Positions 38,908-54,166 are shown, numbered from the stretch's first letter. The stretch is 64,000 bases of DNA from Temnothorax longispinosus (GCF_030848805.1 NC_092360.1:1054001-1118000), one strand, 5' to 3'. Translations and numbers: made by a program. The notes: a model not told the origin generated them from the letters alone.

Positions 38908-40638
38908 CATTATACCTGCAGTAAGCTATGGTAGATTAATCTTGTCATCTTATTTGTAACATTTAATTATAATAATTATATCAATCGACAAAAACAATAA
39001 AATTTGTTTTATTGTCAGAAAATTATTTTATAATTTATAACATAGAAATATAACAAAAATATAATATAATATAATTAATATCATAACTTTTTTAAATATA
39101 AAATTAATAAAAAAATTTATTTGTTCCTCTCATATATGATTCTTAAAAATTATATTTTATTAATTTTTCCGAACATTAAAAGGTTTAAATTGTGTTGCAT
39201 TAAATGCAAACGCTGATCAAACGAGATTTGCGTACTGTCATCAGATACTGTAGCCACAGAAATGTCACTAACCGGCGAGCGTTCACACCGAGTCAGAGAC
39301 ACGACAAACGGCATTTTTCCCTAATTGCTCGACCATTTTACGTAATATCATTGTGAGTGGATAAGGACTGTCTGCCTGAAATGTCTGACCCCAATGGCTG
39401 TATTCGCTGCTATTTTCTTTATTACGTCGAATTTCCTGTTTGACACGTAATGTCGACAAAATTGACCCGCTTTGATCGAATTTCAGCCGAACGCGTTTCC
39501 GAAGTCGTTGTCCTTGGGTTAAAACTCGGATATAGGAGAAAACATTGACGCACGATTCATTACGCAATCGTGAAAAAACCGTACATTATCTGTCGTTAAA
39601 AGTAATTGGAACGGAAACGTGCGCGTGATAGGCATTATAGACAAGCTATTTCTTGCTTGGGAAATCAGAACGCATTATCTTGCTAGTTACTGCGTACACG
39701 TAAATTAGCTTCGCAATATTACTAATTTATTCGTCACCATTTTTTCATTTTAAATTGACTTCAACCTAAAGGTTGCCAGGTTGGTCGAAAAAATCAATGG
39801 ACTTATATAAATTTAGTATGAAAATGCAATATGGACTCACGTATAAATTTTTCAGATATAATATATATTCATCAAATTTTGCAACATTCCCGATGTTGTA
39901 AATCGTGGAATTCGTTAACCAGACGAACGATCCATTAAAAAAATATTTTGCGGCGGATTGATTTTCTGAAATCACATCACTTGAAATTCTGCCAAAATGC
40001 ACGCGTCAATATTTCCCATAGCCAAGCTTTTTCTGGCGCATAACCGAGCATACATCCTGTGACCAGGGATGTTTTGCACATATAGTAACGTATTTATAAA
40101 AGTCCAAAATAAACGTTTATAAAATGGCCAATTTATATGCGCATACAATCGGATAGTATTACGCGATAATAAATTCAGAACGAAGAACTCTTCCTAGTTG
40201 TCGTCAAATAAAATTAGCGCGTTACGAAATGCACAACAATCTTGTTTCTCTGCTTGATTATATAATCCAATTTCTCTCCATGATATAACGATAACCAATC
40301 TCTTAAATTTATACATTAATAATCCAGTTATTAATGCGTTAAACTGGTAATCCAATTTTACGAACATTGTACTTCATTCAATTATATATAAGACTATAAT
40401 ACATTTATGAGTATAAATAAGTGTAAGTTTGCGATAAAAATATGATTTTCCTACAACTTACACAGAGGAGATTGTCAACATACTTTTCTATTTTTCTTTT
40501 TTCTTTTCACGAATCTTTCATGGACCGTATCCAAGCGTTCCTTTTAGATTTTGTGCCAAAAAGTCATACACCATATATAATGTTTATAATCCGTGCGAAA
40601 ATCCAAGTGTGCGTTTAAGAATTTTTATTTGTTCACTT

Positions 40639-40683
<45 letters not shown>

Positions 40684-43401
40684 GAATTTTGTCATCAATT
40701 AGTTAAATGATATCTATTAATGTCCCTTCTCGAACGTTCACATAGTATAGTGATTACCACTCTACTGTAGTAAAACGATTATCGCCGAAACGTCAGCGGA
40801 ACGGTCGGATACCAGTCGCGGCAATTAGTCGCTGACAGATAACGTTACGGGTTACCGAAGGCACCCGTCGTTAAGTGTGTTAGGTAGATAGGTGACGACT
40901 CTCCTACGCACCTGCGGGAGTACCCTGCGCGCCAGACAGTCCGAACACAGGCATACATTCCATATGTTCGGTCTACCACGAACGTGGTATCTCTGTACAC
41001 GCAAGTGATACCGGCGCGCATATGAACGAGCCTCGATTATTCGAGGAGGATGAGTAACGTCTACCGCTTCGTATGCAAAACGATATCTCTCGAGCGAGTG
41101 CTAAACGAACGCCTAGGCGCCGCGTAAGTGCACGCGCGTATCGGTCGGAGAACAGTCATTTATCCTCTATGGCTGTATTTATTAGAAAGTGACATATAAA
41201 TACAGGCGCCTGGCTACCGCGTCGCGACGCAATCGATAGCCGTGCTCGCCTACGTAAACGAATTAGCGGCTTACAAATAATTCTCTCAATGAACGCTGAA
41301 ATTTAAATGAATTTTCGAGTTTACGTGAAATTCGGGTAATGTAAGTACGAAGTATTGATTGAAAATTAAAAGTATAAAATAGTGATAACTTATAGCAATA
41401 TGTAACAATATATCTATATAATAAATAGCAAGATATCACACTGACAAATTATGAATGCTTATATATATAATTGTAAATTTCTACAACCAAGTTGTTCAAG
41501 GATAAAATTTGAATTCATTGCACAGATATACTTTAGGGTGAAATAATTGCAATTTAAGAAAGCCCAAAACAATGTTAATGAATTCTTGAAGACATTCCGA
41601 GAATTACAGAGGTAAACGAAATTGCAATGTTAATTATTGTGCACTTTACATATGGATCAGACGTATCTAATTTAGCGTAAGCAGTTTCTATCCTATTTCT
41701 CTATCCGTTTTCCTTCCATTGTTTAGCGTGAAAATGAGATTACCCTTTAGAGACAATTTAAAGTTTCCAGTTAAATGTGCAAGAAAATAGTCAAGAAAAA
41801 TTTTACCATTTTAAATCTCATTGAAATATATAATTCAACTTTAATGTCGATTAATTTCAATTGTAATATTGATTAATAAAATAAAAAATTGTTAATTTTA
41901 TAGACATAATAAAAAAGTTATATTCAGATTTTTTGCATCTATATTATACTACAAAATCTTTATCACAAGATGTCAACAAGTTTAATTAAATTTATTATTC
42001 ATCGTTGCGTCAATATTTTTGAAGACGTAATGTAAGTAACATAAAATGTGATATAATTTCTCTTAAGTGTTATTTCTTTCACGATACTCTAATAGCAAAA
42101 AGAACTTTAAAAGTATCTTCGGCCAGCGGTCTTTACAAGGAATAATAAAAGCTGCCGATGCGTCGCGAAGAGGACCACCTTGTCGGCTATACCAGGAATG
42201 ATATCGAGCCCGGATGAAAAGAACCGACCAATTTATGGCGGACCTCCGGAAACGAAGATAATCCAGTGGATGACAACTCTCTACGTGAGTCTGACGGCAG
42301 CCGCTGTCAACTTGTGAAACACCGTTGCGTTTTACCTCCGTGGTCGGTCGCAGCACGCTCGGATCCTTTCAAATTCTCAAGGAATTTGTCGTGAATTACC
42401 CGAGTATTCGTACGCTAATCCGACAATTTCGCAAAGATATATCGCAACGACACGATCGCTCTCACGCTAACTTCTTATAATTTTTTAGAAAACATTAATG
42501 AGACATTGTCCATTTATTGTCCGATTTTAGCGTTGTTTATGCAAATCACAATATATCACACCGAAATTATATTATTAGACTTTATTACAAAAGTATTTTG
42601 GAAATAATTCGTAACACTTTTTTGACACCAACATTTTTACACTTAAAATATTTTCAGAAAAGATCAAAATATTTATAACATCAATATTTCTCAGTTTCAA
42701 GCTAGGCAGCATATTTCGAGGTCCAAGCGCTATATTTTGACCGACCAACATCGGTTGGTCAATATATTTTCTGTAATCGCTGTGTCTAGTGCAACACAGT
42801 CTGTTCACACCAACGAGATTAGAATTTCGACGCTCGTTGGCGGAAACGGCGCGGTCTCCGAAAGCTGTTAAACCCAACGCCGCGCGCCGATCTGCTCATA
42901 AAGGAGAAACGACTACGAAAGCAACGTGGATTATCACGAAAAAGGTACAACGAGAGGAATTTTGAAATGTTTCCCCGATCGACGATGTTGCGTCATGGTA
43001 CGTACTTGCAGTACATGTTTTATACATACTTCTCGGCTTTATAACCAACGATAATATCTTGCAAATGTTGCCGACGGTGCATTTATCAGTGTTATATAGG
43101 TACTGTACGTAAACACGATATTCCAATATTACAGTGAACGGCGTTGTGACGCTTTTATCTCGATTTACAACGTTTCTAGCGTTAGATATACCTACATACT
43201 TGCTGCTTCAATCTAAGCCGTATTTATCTTATATGCCTTGCCAATAAGATGGCAAATAGATAGTTACATTACTTAAAATAAGAAAATTTTTGTTAAAAGC
43301 ATCTATATCTCTCATTTAGAAATATAATAATACATACGTCCTTTCGAAAAGATCGTTCTAATATCGCTTCTCTCTCTCATAATTTACGATTCATCAGTGT
43401 A
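38908..43401. other. Non-coding stretch, no gene recognised
   Basis: AT-rich with a CpG-rich patch at 40780-41270 that has CAG|GTGCGT on the minus strand at about 40910 but no supporting exon. Open frames of 76-100 codons at 42063-43126 have no recognised domain. Confidence 0.55.
40640..40680. repeat. (GA)n microsatellite
   Basis: Uninterrupted GA run of about 41 bp. Confidence 0.97.
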
Positions 43402-43405
43402 TTAA

Positions 43406-43749
43406 CCCTCCGTAGTCACACCGGGTCAATTTGACCCGAGCCTCAACTTTGCTCGTAAATATCTTGCGCGTAACTTGAAAATTGTCGGGCATGACGCCCT
43501 CTAGCTGTAGTTAAAAAAAAATAATTTTTTTTAAACAAATTTTTCGCGAATTTTTTTTATATGTTAAAAATTCCTGAGGCCGTTCTTTTTTTATAGCAAT
43601 CAATTTAGCAATATCGCAAGTGCATTCAAGAATTTTTTCAACACGATCGGTGGATAAATGGTCAAATGGCGAACGATCAAAGTTCGTCTCGGGTCAAAAT
43701 GACCCAGAGTGACTTCCTTGTTTGAAAAAATAGGTGTGACTACGGAGGG
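43406..43749. mobile_element. 344-bp piggyBac-type miniature element
   Basis: Perfect 17-bp terminal repeats CCCTCCGTAGTCACACC (43406-43422) and complement (43733-43749), immediately flanked by TTAA on both sides (43402-43405 and 43750-43753). TTAA target sites and CCC-starting ends are diagnostic of piggyBac. Subterminal GGGTCAATTTGACCC (43423-43437) and GGGTCAAAATGACCC (43691-43705) are themselves palindromic and pair in inverted orientation, together with a neighbouring AACTTTG block. No transposase is encoded, so it would depend on one supplied in trans. Confidence 0.85.
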
Positions 43750-43768
43750 TTAATATTTTGTATCACGC

Positions 43769-43798
43769 TAATGAGTCAATTAATTAATTGACTCATTA
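43769..43798. repeat. 30-bp perfect palindrome
   Basis: TAATGAGTCAATTAA followed directly by its exact complement, 16 bp beyond the piggyBac-type element's TTAA. It is AT-rich, and more ATTAATTA repeats follow. Confidence 0.6.
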
Positions 43799-44774
43799 AT
43801 TAAATTAATTAATTAAATAAAGCCTTTTTTAATAAATAATTAAGACATATTTTTTACTAAAAAAAAAACGAAAAATATGCTACGCTAAATCGTACCAGAT
43901 AATAATAGGCAAAAAAATATTTATCCGACATTGTAGTAAAACATGCATTCGACTTTTACACATTTAAATTGATCAAAGTGATAATCTCGATTACCTTATT
44001 CATATTCTGCGAGAATTAAGGAGAACAAAACTAAGCGACCCAGGTATAAGCATACAAATGACCCAAGTATAAGCATAGAATTTGTCCGTGCTTAGCGAAG
44101 TGTATCCGGGCACATAATAGCGTGTATAAATTCGTCGCTCTTGCCATGAGCCGCGAAACGACGATCCATATAGCTACAGTCGTACGGTAGTTCGTTAATC
44201 TTTCGTAAGAGTTAATTACCGGGAGATTCTCCAATTTCTCTCTCGTCGAGTGCGAGAGCTGCCTAAATCTCGGGTGCAAGAATAGACGCCTAATTGGTAA
44301 TTAGCAAAGAAGGGTGTTCCATGCCACAGAGAGGCCGAATGGTTTATGGTTGCTCTCGCGTAATGTTTCTCGATTAGGCAAACTCTAAATTTCTTAATCG
44401 CGAAATACGCGTCCGTTTTATCTACGTGAGAGCATCATTGAACCTTTGTTCTACAATTCTACTGACGTGTTTCATAATATATCTAAATGTTGAATCAATT
44501 TCAGGCTTGTGTTTTATTATATGTTTTAAATATTTACCCTTACATTTATCATTTATATACAATGTGTATATTTTAAATTATATTATATTTCTATATAAAA
44601 ATATTGTTTTTCTTATTATTAAAACAATTTTATTTTTTGAAATTTTACGGAAAACATAGAATGTTGAAATAATAAAATAACGATTATATAATAATTTTGC
44701 AAACCAAAGCTTCAGAGGGAAGAAATCCTCTACTGTAGAAATATCGCGGCGGCATCGAAAAGGTGAATATTATG

Positions 44775-44778
<4 letters not shown>

Positions 44779-44833
<55 letters not shown>
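44779..44833. repeat. (CT)n microsatellite
   Basis: CT run of about 54 bp leading into a C-rich segment. It supplies the poly-Ser/Leu start of an open frame that I do not count as a gene. Confidence 0.97.
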
Positions 44834-44835
<2 letters not shown>

Positions 44836-47800
44836 CCTCCCCCTCTCGCTCAAGTTTCCCTCTGACTCAAGAAAAAAAGCTTTTCAAAGAAATCCCTGCG
44901 CCATCGCTCGTCTTGCCCGACAATAGCGCTGGTCACCGGTCGCTATTTCTATCTCCGCAGTTCACGCAGCTTTTGTTCAGAGGTAAAATGAGTGATAATA
45001 ACTGCGCCTGGCCGAGACGGGTAAAAATGCTTTCACTTCACAAACCGGGCTTTTCGTATATAAAATTACGGATTTCCCTCAAAGCCCTTTAACTCGACTG
45101 TCTGTCTCCTTACCAGCGTTCCCGTGATATTTTTTTCCTTTATCTCTGCTCCGTTCATTTAAATAAGTTCACGAAGAGACGCATTGTGTCGGGATAGGTA
45201 CCTATATAGAGATCGAGATATTTTCCACGATATATCTTCTCAATACCTCAAACATACACAACACTGTGACATTATGATAGATCGTTAATATTCATATTCC
45301 ATCACGGTATGCGTGTCAGCTAATTGCGTTCTTTCCAACTTCATTAACGCGTCCCACACTTTCTTCGTATTTACATCCTTTCCCGCTGTCGGAGCAGGGA
45401 AATCGCGTAAACGCCCGTAGAAACGAACGTTGAGTTTTGTGATATAATGTGAGATAGCGATTATAGCTGCTCGTACTCTCGATTTTCATCAGCAACAACT
45501 GAGTACGGCGCCGCAACAGCTTCGGTGATAACACCTGCATGCGCTCGATCTCGCGTCGATCTCGCCAAGTTCATTAACACGTCCCGCGTAACAGAGCCAG
45601 TCATCTCGCAACAGCGCATGTAGGCCGACAGACACAGTTGGGCGTTGTCTAGATCCCGCGATATCTCTCATCTACCCATCTCGCGAGAGTGGAAAGCGTT
45701 TAACGAACCCGTTTAAGTGCAAAAACAGCGAAAATAACTGTGGTAGCTTATGCCCGTCGAAAGGTTCCCTTTTTTTTGCGGGTAACAGTCACTCTCTCTA
45801 GTATCCACGCTCGTTTCTCGAAACGCCGTAATCGTAAATCGTCGTACTTCAAGGCCATTGTAATTGAAAACTCTTACAATGAGAAGAGCTTCCTGGAAGG
45901 ATCCGCGACGTACGGACTTCGAGACCGTCGTCGAGCGTTGTTAATTTAATAGCCAGGGAGAGCCAAAGTGACTCGCCGACGGGGGGGATTTTCCTGCTTC
46001 TCTTTGCGCCACGCTTGGTAAAATTTATATTCCAGGAAATTTCCGAAAGTTGTGAAACGCGCAAAAGTTAAACAAAAAAAAGACTATAAAGTCCAGACAA
46101 AGACGAGAAAATAGAAAATGAGAAAAGGAAATGGCTAATTGTTCCGACGCAAGTTCCAACATAACATAAGTTAGTCAAAATCAAATCTAAGGAATGTAAG
46201 GAAATCGAGGGAAATTTAAGATATGTAAGTTCTAGAATAGAATTGTCACTTTATGTATAATTATATGTTGATTTATGTTTTAATTATATATTCTTTGATT
46301 TAATTTACCGATATTTCCTTAAAAGATATCGAGATTAACAAGTCTCAATAATTTTCGAATAACAAATCATTAGAAAACACACAACTTTCTACAAACTAAA
46401 TGTCAGAAGAAGCAACAAATAACAAAACAATATTCATTATTAAATAAATTTCAAGTAGATTTAGCAGTAAAGGGATATACTTTTCAGATTTTTCACAAAG
46501 AAAAAATCGATTTACAACAAACAAAAAAATTTGTAGTTAAAAGAATACCTAATAATTTTTTAGGAATCGTGTTCGCTAAATGCAGCCAAGTAAAAAATCG
46601 TCTTTTATCTATTCTTTGTGAGGAAACAAATGGAGAAAACGACCGAGTTGCGGAAATAATTTACTTTCATAATAATTCTCGCGGGTACGTGATCACGGGA
46701 AGTATTTCTTAACCGGAAGAAACGAATCGCGCCGATATGACTGGGCCACGAGAAGGGAAAAGGTGGTCGCGCTTTCTACGACGCGGATTTGCATGAGGAA
46801 TTACAAACTCCTTGCGGACAGCGTTCTTTCGGTACTGCCGTGCCGTGTCGTGCCGCGCCGGTAGTTCGACGGATTGAATTTTCGTATCGAATAAAATTTG
46901 TATCGCCAAAGTCATTTCTCTTCAAAAATATATACACTGCGCCTTAGTATTATGCATACGCGATGCGCCTGTGTAAACGCTGTCATAAAATTTGAATATT
47001 TATCTTTTTTATGACAGAATGTCTCAATCAAAAACTATATCGTATCAATAAAAGTATTAGAAATGTTTTAAAAAAATACAAATACTTATAAATAATTTCA
47101 AAAAATGTTTTTAAGAAATTACATTTGCTTGCATTATTGCGTAGAACAATAAACGTAGAGATGAAGCATCGCGATCATATAAAATCGCGCAGTGGGCAAC
47201 TCGTGGATTTTCCGACCAGACTCGATAATAACGCGATTACAATTGCTTCAAGCCGCAGTCCGCGTTTTTCGTGCGGCGCGTTGTGCCGTGAAAAACGACG
47301 GGAATAAATTAGCATGTAAAACTCGCAATTTCTCTCACCAGCGCTCTCCCATTCAACCGCGTAATATTCATCGTCAGACTCCGCGGCTAACCACACACGC
47401 TCAGCCCTTCATCCTAAAGCATAATCCCACTCCATTGTTCGTGAAACTGCGTACCGCCGCATCATACCCGATTACTCGAAGTCGATTTTCGTCTATCGAG
47501 CGGACGCGTCTCGTGACCATATCGATTCAAGCAGTCCCCGGGTCCGGCGGGCACGGCGCGGCGCTCCCCGGATTCTCCATCGTGTTGGGCGCTTTGTTAC
47601 AGGATTAGAAAATCGGAAGAGAAGGCAATACGTTTTATGTTAATCGGAAACGACGTTGAGAAACGGTGAGATGAAAGGAGAAAACGGGGGGAAAGAGAAA
47701 AGGAGAGAGTGAGAAACAGATCGAGAGATACAGAGAGAGAAAATGGAAATGGGAGATAGAAGATGCAACAGGGGGAGAGAGAGAGTAGTCAAGAGGGAGA

Positions 47801-50800
47801 GAGAGAATCGTTGCTATGCGGGCTGGAATATCGAGTGGTTCTAACGTAATTGCGACGGCTAAAGGTCCCGGGAGATAGGATGTATGCCCGCACGGGATAG
47901 ACGCGATGTGTTTGACGTGAACGTAATTAACACTCGGAGAAACCTTATCGACGGACTTTCGCAGCGCTGTGTTTAGAGGCAATAATGCCCACAATTGGAA
48001 ATGCTTGCAATTGTAAAATGTTAATTCCAAAAGAGGAATTTGTTTTTTTTTTTTATGAAATTGTACATTTTTTTTACAAACTGGCACTAAAATAAGAATT
48101 TATATAAGTAATATTTATAAATAAATATCTAGTATCTATACATATATCAAAAAATTTCTATTTACTTTCTTTCAAGATTATTTAAAGAAAGTTTTATATC
48201 GCTAATTTATAATTTTAAATAATATATTAATTTTTAACGCATATATTAATTTGTAAGACATTAGGTATGTGTGTCGCAATCACAATAAATCAACATTATT
48301 CTCTTATTTAGCGTATATTTTATTATACTGAGTATGTATACTCAGAGCTATTAAAAAGAGCTATTAAAATGTATCATCCTTTTTCGTGATTGTTTTCCCA
48401 GAATATCAAGGAAATCTATCGACGTGTCCAAGTAGAAGGATAATAATTATTCTGGAAAGTTTAGTCTTATCTATTGTCTTAGAGTCCTCCATCGCTCTTC
48501 GGCGAAACTTTGGCGGCCATTATCCCGGCAGAATGTAAATCCGATACAAACTACAGTGCAGTTTCCACCCGCTTAATCCAAATCTAAGAAGTCCTTCGAG
48601 CTGTAGAGTGAGATCCGCGACGATGGAAACGGTAGTAAGTTAAGAAGTTTGACAAGCACGGGCAGCTTCTTGTCAAAGTTTCCAAGAAAATTAAAAATTA
48701 AAAGAAAAGCAAAAATATCTAAGTGGGTGACAAAAGTATAGAAAAATAGCAAATGACTCTTTCAAATTCATATAAAAATCAACCCTTTCTATTATGCTTC
48801 TCACTTGTCAGTATCTTTACCGTCACAATTTAAGCGTTTCTTAAGTGTACAATAATGCTCTTAAATTTATTTATTATTTAAACAAAATTATTTAACACTG
48901 ATTAAGAGTATTCAACAAACATTGAAGAGTTCCTAATACTCATTAGATTTTATGAACGATCGAATAATATTCACGCTCATCCGAGAAGCACTTTCTCATT
49001 ATCACGTTAATCACGTAAAAAGATACAAAGATATTTTCTCTCTTCATCGATACAAAGATATATGTCTCATCGTTAAACTTTGCACTTTTCAGATTACTTT
49101 CACCGATATGATACGTAGCGATATGTTAAAAGTACGTTAAACTACAAAACAAAAATATATTTGTCATAGCCCAAAATAATTAATATCTAGAAAAACAATT
49201 GTTGCTTTCGCATAAAATAATTATAACTGATTAAGTCTACAAGTACCAAATAAAATAAAAAATAACTTACTCGCTCCATATTTGTTTCGCCATTATCCAA
49301 TGCTCTTCCTAAAACTTTCTCCTCTTTTCAGATTCATTCATTACACTGACAAAAACACAATTAATTACAATTGCGCGTACTAATTGCCAAAATAAAATAA
49401 TTACACGGTACTTTTCACGGCATTTCCAACGTTAATCGCACGCAATGCATGCTTTATTGTTCGTCTGCCCATTGGGCCAGACGTACAATACAAAAAATAT
49501 ATGAAGATTATTCACTCAACATCCGAGAATCTCGCAAATTAGAATAACGAAAATCATGAGCAAATTACATTTATATCAGTAAAAAATATAAAATACGATG
49601 CGAAATATTTTCTCTCGACTCTAAGTATTAAAAAACCCATTCTTGTCTGTATAAATATCTCAATAAAACTGTAATTTATAAATTCTCCCTATCATTATGT
49701 AAATGAATAAGTCGTGCAAAATAATTGCTTTGATAAAATACCCAATAAATTTACAGTTGTTAATCGTGAAAGTTAATTAATTGCGCGGGTCCATCGCTAA
49801 TTGTTAGGAAAAATAGTTGCCTTTTGATGAGAACACACAGCTCCGCCGCTATATGCCAAGTCGTGCGAATGACGATACGGCGCGCAACGGCCTTGCATAT
49901 ATACGCGGTAGCGCGCCGCAACAAAAACAAACACCAAAGCCATACACCTGCTATTATAGTATTGTTATCAGGAAATATTTAACGTACTACGAAATAAAAA
50001 TACTGAATATTCCGTTCCTTGTATTTCAAATTAATCTCGATAAACGATCTGCTACAACACATTTTGCGCTTTGTTTCCCATGTGGACCCATTAACGTCGT
50101 TAAAAATAATAATTAACTCCACCCGATTGAGCATTTTGGAATGAAAATATTGTTACTTGAATTTTAATTAACGAGAAAATTTGTTTCAATATTAATACAT
50201 ATACATTAAATTTATATTACTATTAACAAAGTTTAGCCGTTACAAGCAAATTTTATTTCTTTCTGATAATAACATTTAAATGTGTTTTTATGTGATTGAT
50301 ATGTTAATTACCTTACTTTTAAAAAATTATTAAATATATTAGTCAAAGAAAATAAAGTTTACCTTTATTTTGCTAAAAATTTAAGGCTTTAAAAATCTAT
50401 TGGACTTTAAACCAAGTTTTCGCGTAAGTGATTGTTCGTTTCTTAAGGTTCTAAAAAATGTAACAAAAATCAAAATTATTAATATACATTCATGTATGTA
50501 CATACCAGTTTCTCTCGAGAATCAAATATTAAATTGCAAGTTCAAGCTGTGTCTTAAGACGAATTTCATCAGAATTTATGACTTGATGATTAAAAATTAT
50601 TTATTAAACTATCATGTCTCAAGATTGATTTCCAATTTCTTCCGCCAAGTTCTTCAGCAGAAACGCTATAAGTACGAGCTTTAATCGCCCGTATAATTAT
50701 TTTACAAAATGTTTTCGCACGAGCGATCGCTCAATCGTTCATTACATAATTAGACGAACATCGGTCAATAAAACCGAGCAGAACGAACTAATTTTCATTT

Positions 50801-52996
50801 AACGCAAAATACTCGATCGTGCGTTTCTGCCGAGACTACGATCGCACATGGCCGGAGGCTAATGGGAGATTACGCGAGGTAGTTCGGTTAATGGAAAGCA
50901 CCCTAGGTCCTGCATTCTACCCGCTTAATTCTCGGAACACCGATGAATGTTTCAGTGATCCCTGAATTGAACTTTTCTTTAATGTCGTAAAACGACTAAA
51001 ATCGGCGGATTAGACGACGACGATAAAACGAACAGTATATAGCATCCAAAATTTGAGATTCATTTAAATTTGTAAAAGCGCCGCGTTTCGAGTGAGCAAC
51101 TTTTCCCAAGAGACATCGAGAAAGAGAGAGTGTAAACCATCTCGGCGCGAAGTAGCGAGAAGAATTATCCGTCGCTAAAAGTTTGCGAATGACGAATCTA
51201 CCGTTTGGTCCGCGCGTTTCTATAAGAAGTATATAGAACGAAATGGAATTTAGATGAATAAGGCCATTCAGTCGGAACTTACTCGAATAAAAGTGTCTTC
51301 TGTAATCAAAAGTACGCACCTACGTACGTACGCTTTCGATATCACCGAGAAGAGAAAGCTTCGAAACAAAAAAGAAGAAGAGAAATCTACATGAGAATCG
51401 GCGAACCAACTTGAAGATGAAGTTCGATAGAAGGCTCCCTCCTGGACCTACTCCCTGTAGATGCGTCCGCATGGATTCCGGCAATCGATATCGTCCGTTC
51501 CCCCCACCGACCTGGACCAAATCAATCCCCTTGAGAGTTACAACGCGCTCGCTCGAATCTACGCCCGTTTCGTTTCCAGACTCGTGTCGCCCCACACGTC
51601 CGATTCTACGTGGGGTCCATTCTGCATCCATGCGTTACCAGGATACGTCTACTAACTACCCTCTTTTTCCGTACGTGGCGTACGCGAAAAGCCACGGGCC
51701 ACCCTCGACACACGTGACGTCGCGTCGCCCCCGTCATCCCCTAAATCATCATCTCGCAATAACGAGCGATAACGCGATCGCGTAATGCTGAATTTTATTC
51801 AACACGTTCATTGTAATTGAAAAGAGATAGCCACAAAACAAAAAATTATCTCTCTGGATATGCAATTTACATATTAGATTAATATAAGAAATTATTTTCC
51901 GATTATGCCACTTTTCTATATAGCATACAAACATAAATACACAAATAAATACAATTTTTAATTTTACCATTCACATATCATATTAATATATTTAGTTATA
52001 AACAGCCTAATCATGAATCAGAAAAGAATAATAAAATAAGAAGAAATATCGTTGAGTCATGCAAAGAAATAAAAGAGATTCAAGAGAAAAAGTAAAATAT
52101 AAGTATCATGATAAAATCCATGATTTTCAGACTTAAGTCTTTTAATCTTTGTTTCAAAATCCAATTTTTATAATAAAAATAATTAAATTGCGTCATAATA
52201 TACATACACAAAATAATAAATTCGTATAAAATATTTACAATATTCTACCATTAAATCATTTAAAACAATGTAACAAATGTTTCTTTGTAAAATTAGTCGT
52301 TCCTTTCGTGTTTCCAACGTTTTTGTTAATTCGTAAACGAGACTCGTAACGAGAGATCGTTGGTATGCTGAGTCTTCCTTCACGTAGCGACAATATCAAC
52401 GACGAGAAGGGCGCGCCGAAGGAGCGGAAGGGACGTTTTAATTTTGCACGCGACGACAAATTGCGCCCCTCGTTATTTAGGGTGGCTGCGCGTTTCTCTT
52501 CGGCATCTGTGCATTAGACGAAGTCGGATTGCGTGTATACGTGTACGTAAGCTCGATGGAAGCACTTCTCGTCGCGTCTCGCGTCACTTCCTATTGCTTT
52601 AACACATCAACATTAGCTTGGTTAACTACGACCAAGTTTGCGCATGAATCGTACAAGACCTTTCCATTAGAAATGATTCGACTGTCTATCCATCTGTAAA
52701 TGAGATGCAGATATTGGTCGTATATTTCGCGAGTGGCATATTACTTTTGTCTTCTTACGCAGTTTTAATTAGTTAATTAATATTATAAATATATTATAGA
52801 ATTAAGAGCGGAGAGTATGTGTTGTATTCAGTAACATTTATTACAAAAGTACATTTATCTTGTTGTCTTTTTATTGCCTATATATGCAATAATTGATAAC
52901 TGATAGAAAAATATGCTCAAGTTAAATTAAATAAAATTGCAAATAAACATTGTTAAGAAAGAATATAGATTCAATAATTTTGTATTATTAACTGAA

Positions 52997-52999
<3 letters not shown>

Positions 53000-53053
<54 letters not shown>
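53000..53053. repeat. (TA)n microsatellite
   Basis: Uninterrupted TA run of about 54 bp. Confidence 0.97.
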
Positions 53054-53055
<2 letters not shown>

Positions 53056-54105
53056 CAAAAATACAAATAAATAACAAATAATTCTATTAGGTAAATTTAA
53101 GAAAAAAGTACCTAATCATAAAATCATTTTTTTTTTTAATTTAGACAATATACTCTCTTTTTTTTCAAGAAAGCACTTAGAAATTTAATTTCCGTTTGAC
53201 AACTAAAATGTACATGACAAAAGTAAATGTTTTTGCTATATGTTAATAGGATTTGAATTATTTCGTTATATTTTTGATAATGCATTGCTTATTATTAATG
53301 CACGTATCCTACACTTTTCAACCATCTCGCTGAACTGTCATCCACGAAGACATATGATATTGGCAAGATGCAGATGATCGCTTGCAAACACAGAATGCAT
53401 TTCAAACAATGCGTACTAATGTACATAATACAATGTACGACAAGGATGTTGCTATTGAAGGAGGAGGAAGAGGAGGAGCGAAAAGCACGCATGCAAGATA
53501 CATGCACGGAAGAGAGAAAGGGAGAGAGCATGGTGTTGGCTGAGAGAGAATGCAAACGTGTTTGGGACAATAATGTTCGAAGGGCGCACACAATGTCGAA
53601 GGCGGAGGAGCTGCCGGGAGTAGACGGACTATTCGCCGGGCGACAATCCTACGCGTGTATCTCAGAATGTTGTTGAAAGGGAGGTAATTAGTAACTGCGT
53701 GTGAGGAGCAGAAGGTGGCATCCCATTCCTCGCAAATACGACGTGTTAAACGAGATAAATTTAGAAACACTTAATGGTCAAACGCAAGATTTACTGAATG
53801 TTAATAAAAGTTGATACTCGAAAAAGTTTTATCAAAATTCACTCCCTGTTATAATTTCATCAAATTCTCTACTTAAATTAGTTTTTTTGCTTTAATTGTA
53901 AAGTCAAGACGTAATGGAATTGTGAGTATAAAATAATGCGTCATTCTAATATTACATTTGAAGAGGAAGATTAAGAAAAAGATATACTTTTTAGTCATTT
54001 AACTTACAATTAGATATGATTTTTGTTATATATTAGAATTTACGATAATTTTCGACACAAGTTATAGTGTTCAAACGTAATTTAATAAATGGCAGGATGA
54101 ATATC

Positions 54106-54110
<5 letters not shown>

Positions 54111-54166
<56 letters not shown>
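54111..54166. repeat. (GA)n microsatellite
   Basis: Uninterrupted GA run of about 56 bp. Confidence 0.97.

Noticed and set aside
44763..45092. 109-codon frame starting MNIMK then Ser/Leu repeats
   Set aside because: The beginning is a CT microsatellite and the rest is not recognisable.
45337..45588. Short similar blocks TTCATTAACGCGTCCC / TTCATTAACACGTCCC about 230 bp apart
   Set aside because: Similarity ends within about 20 bp on both sides; too short to call a duplication.
51320..51785. 103- and 124-codon frames on opposite strands
   Set aside because: Mutually overlapping frames in a CpG-rich patch, no domain, and chance is sufficient.
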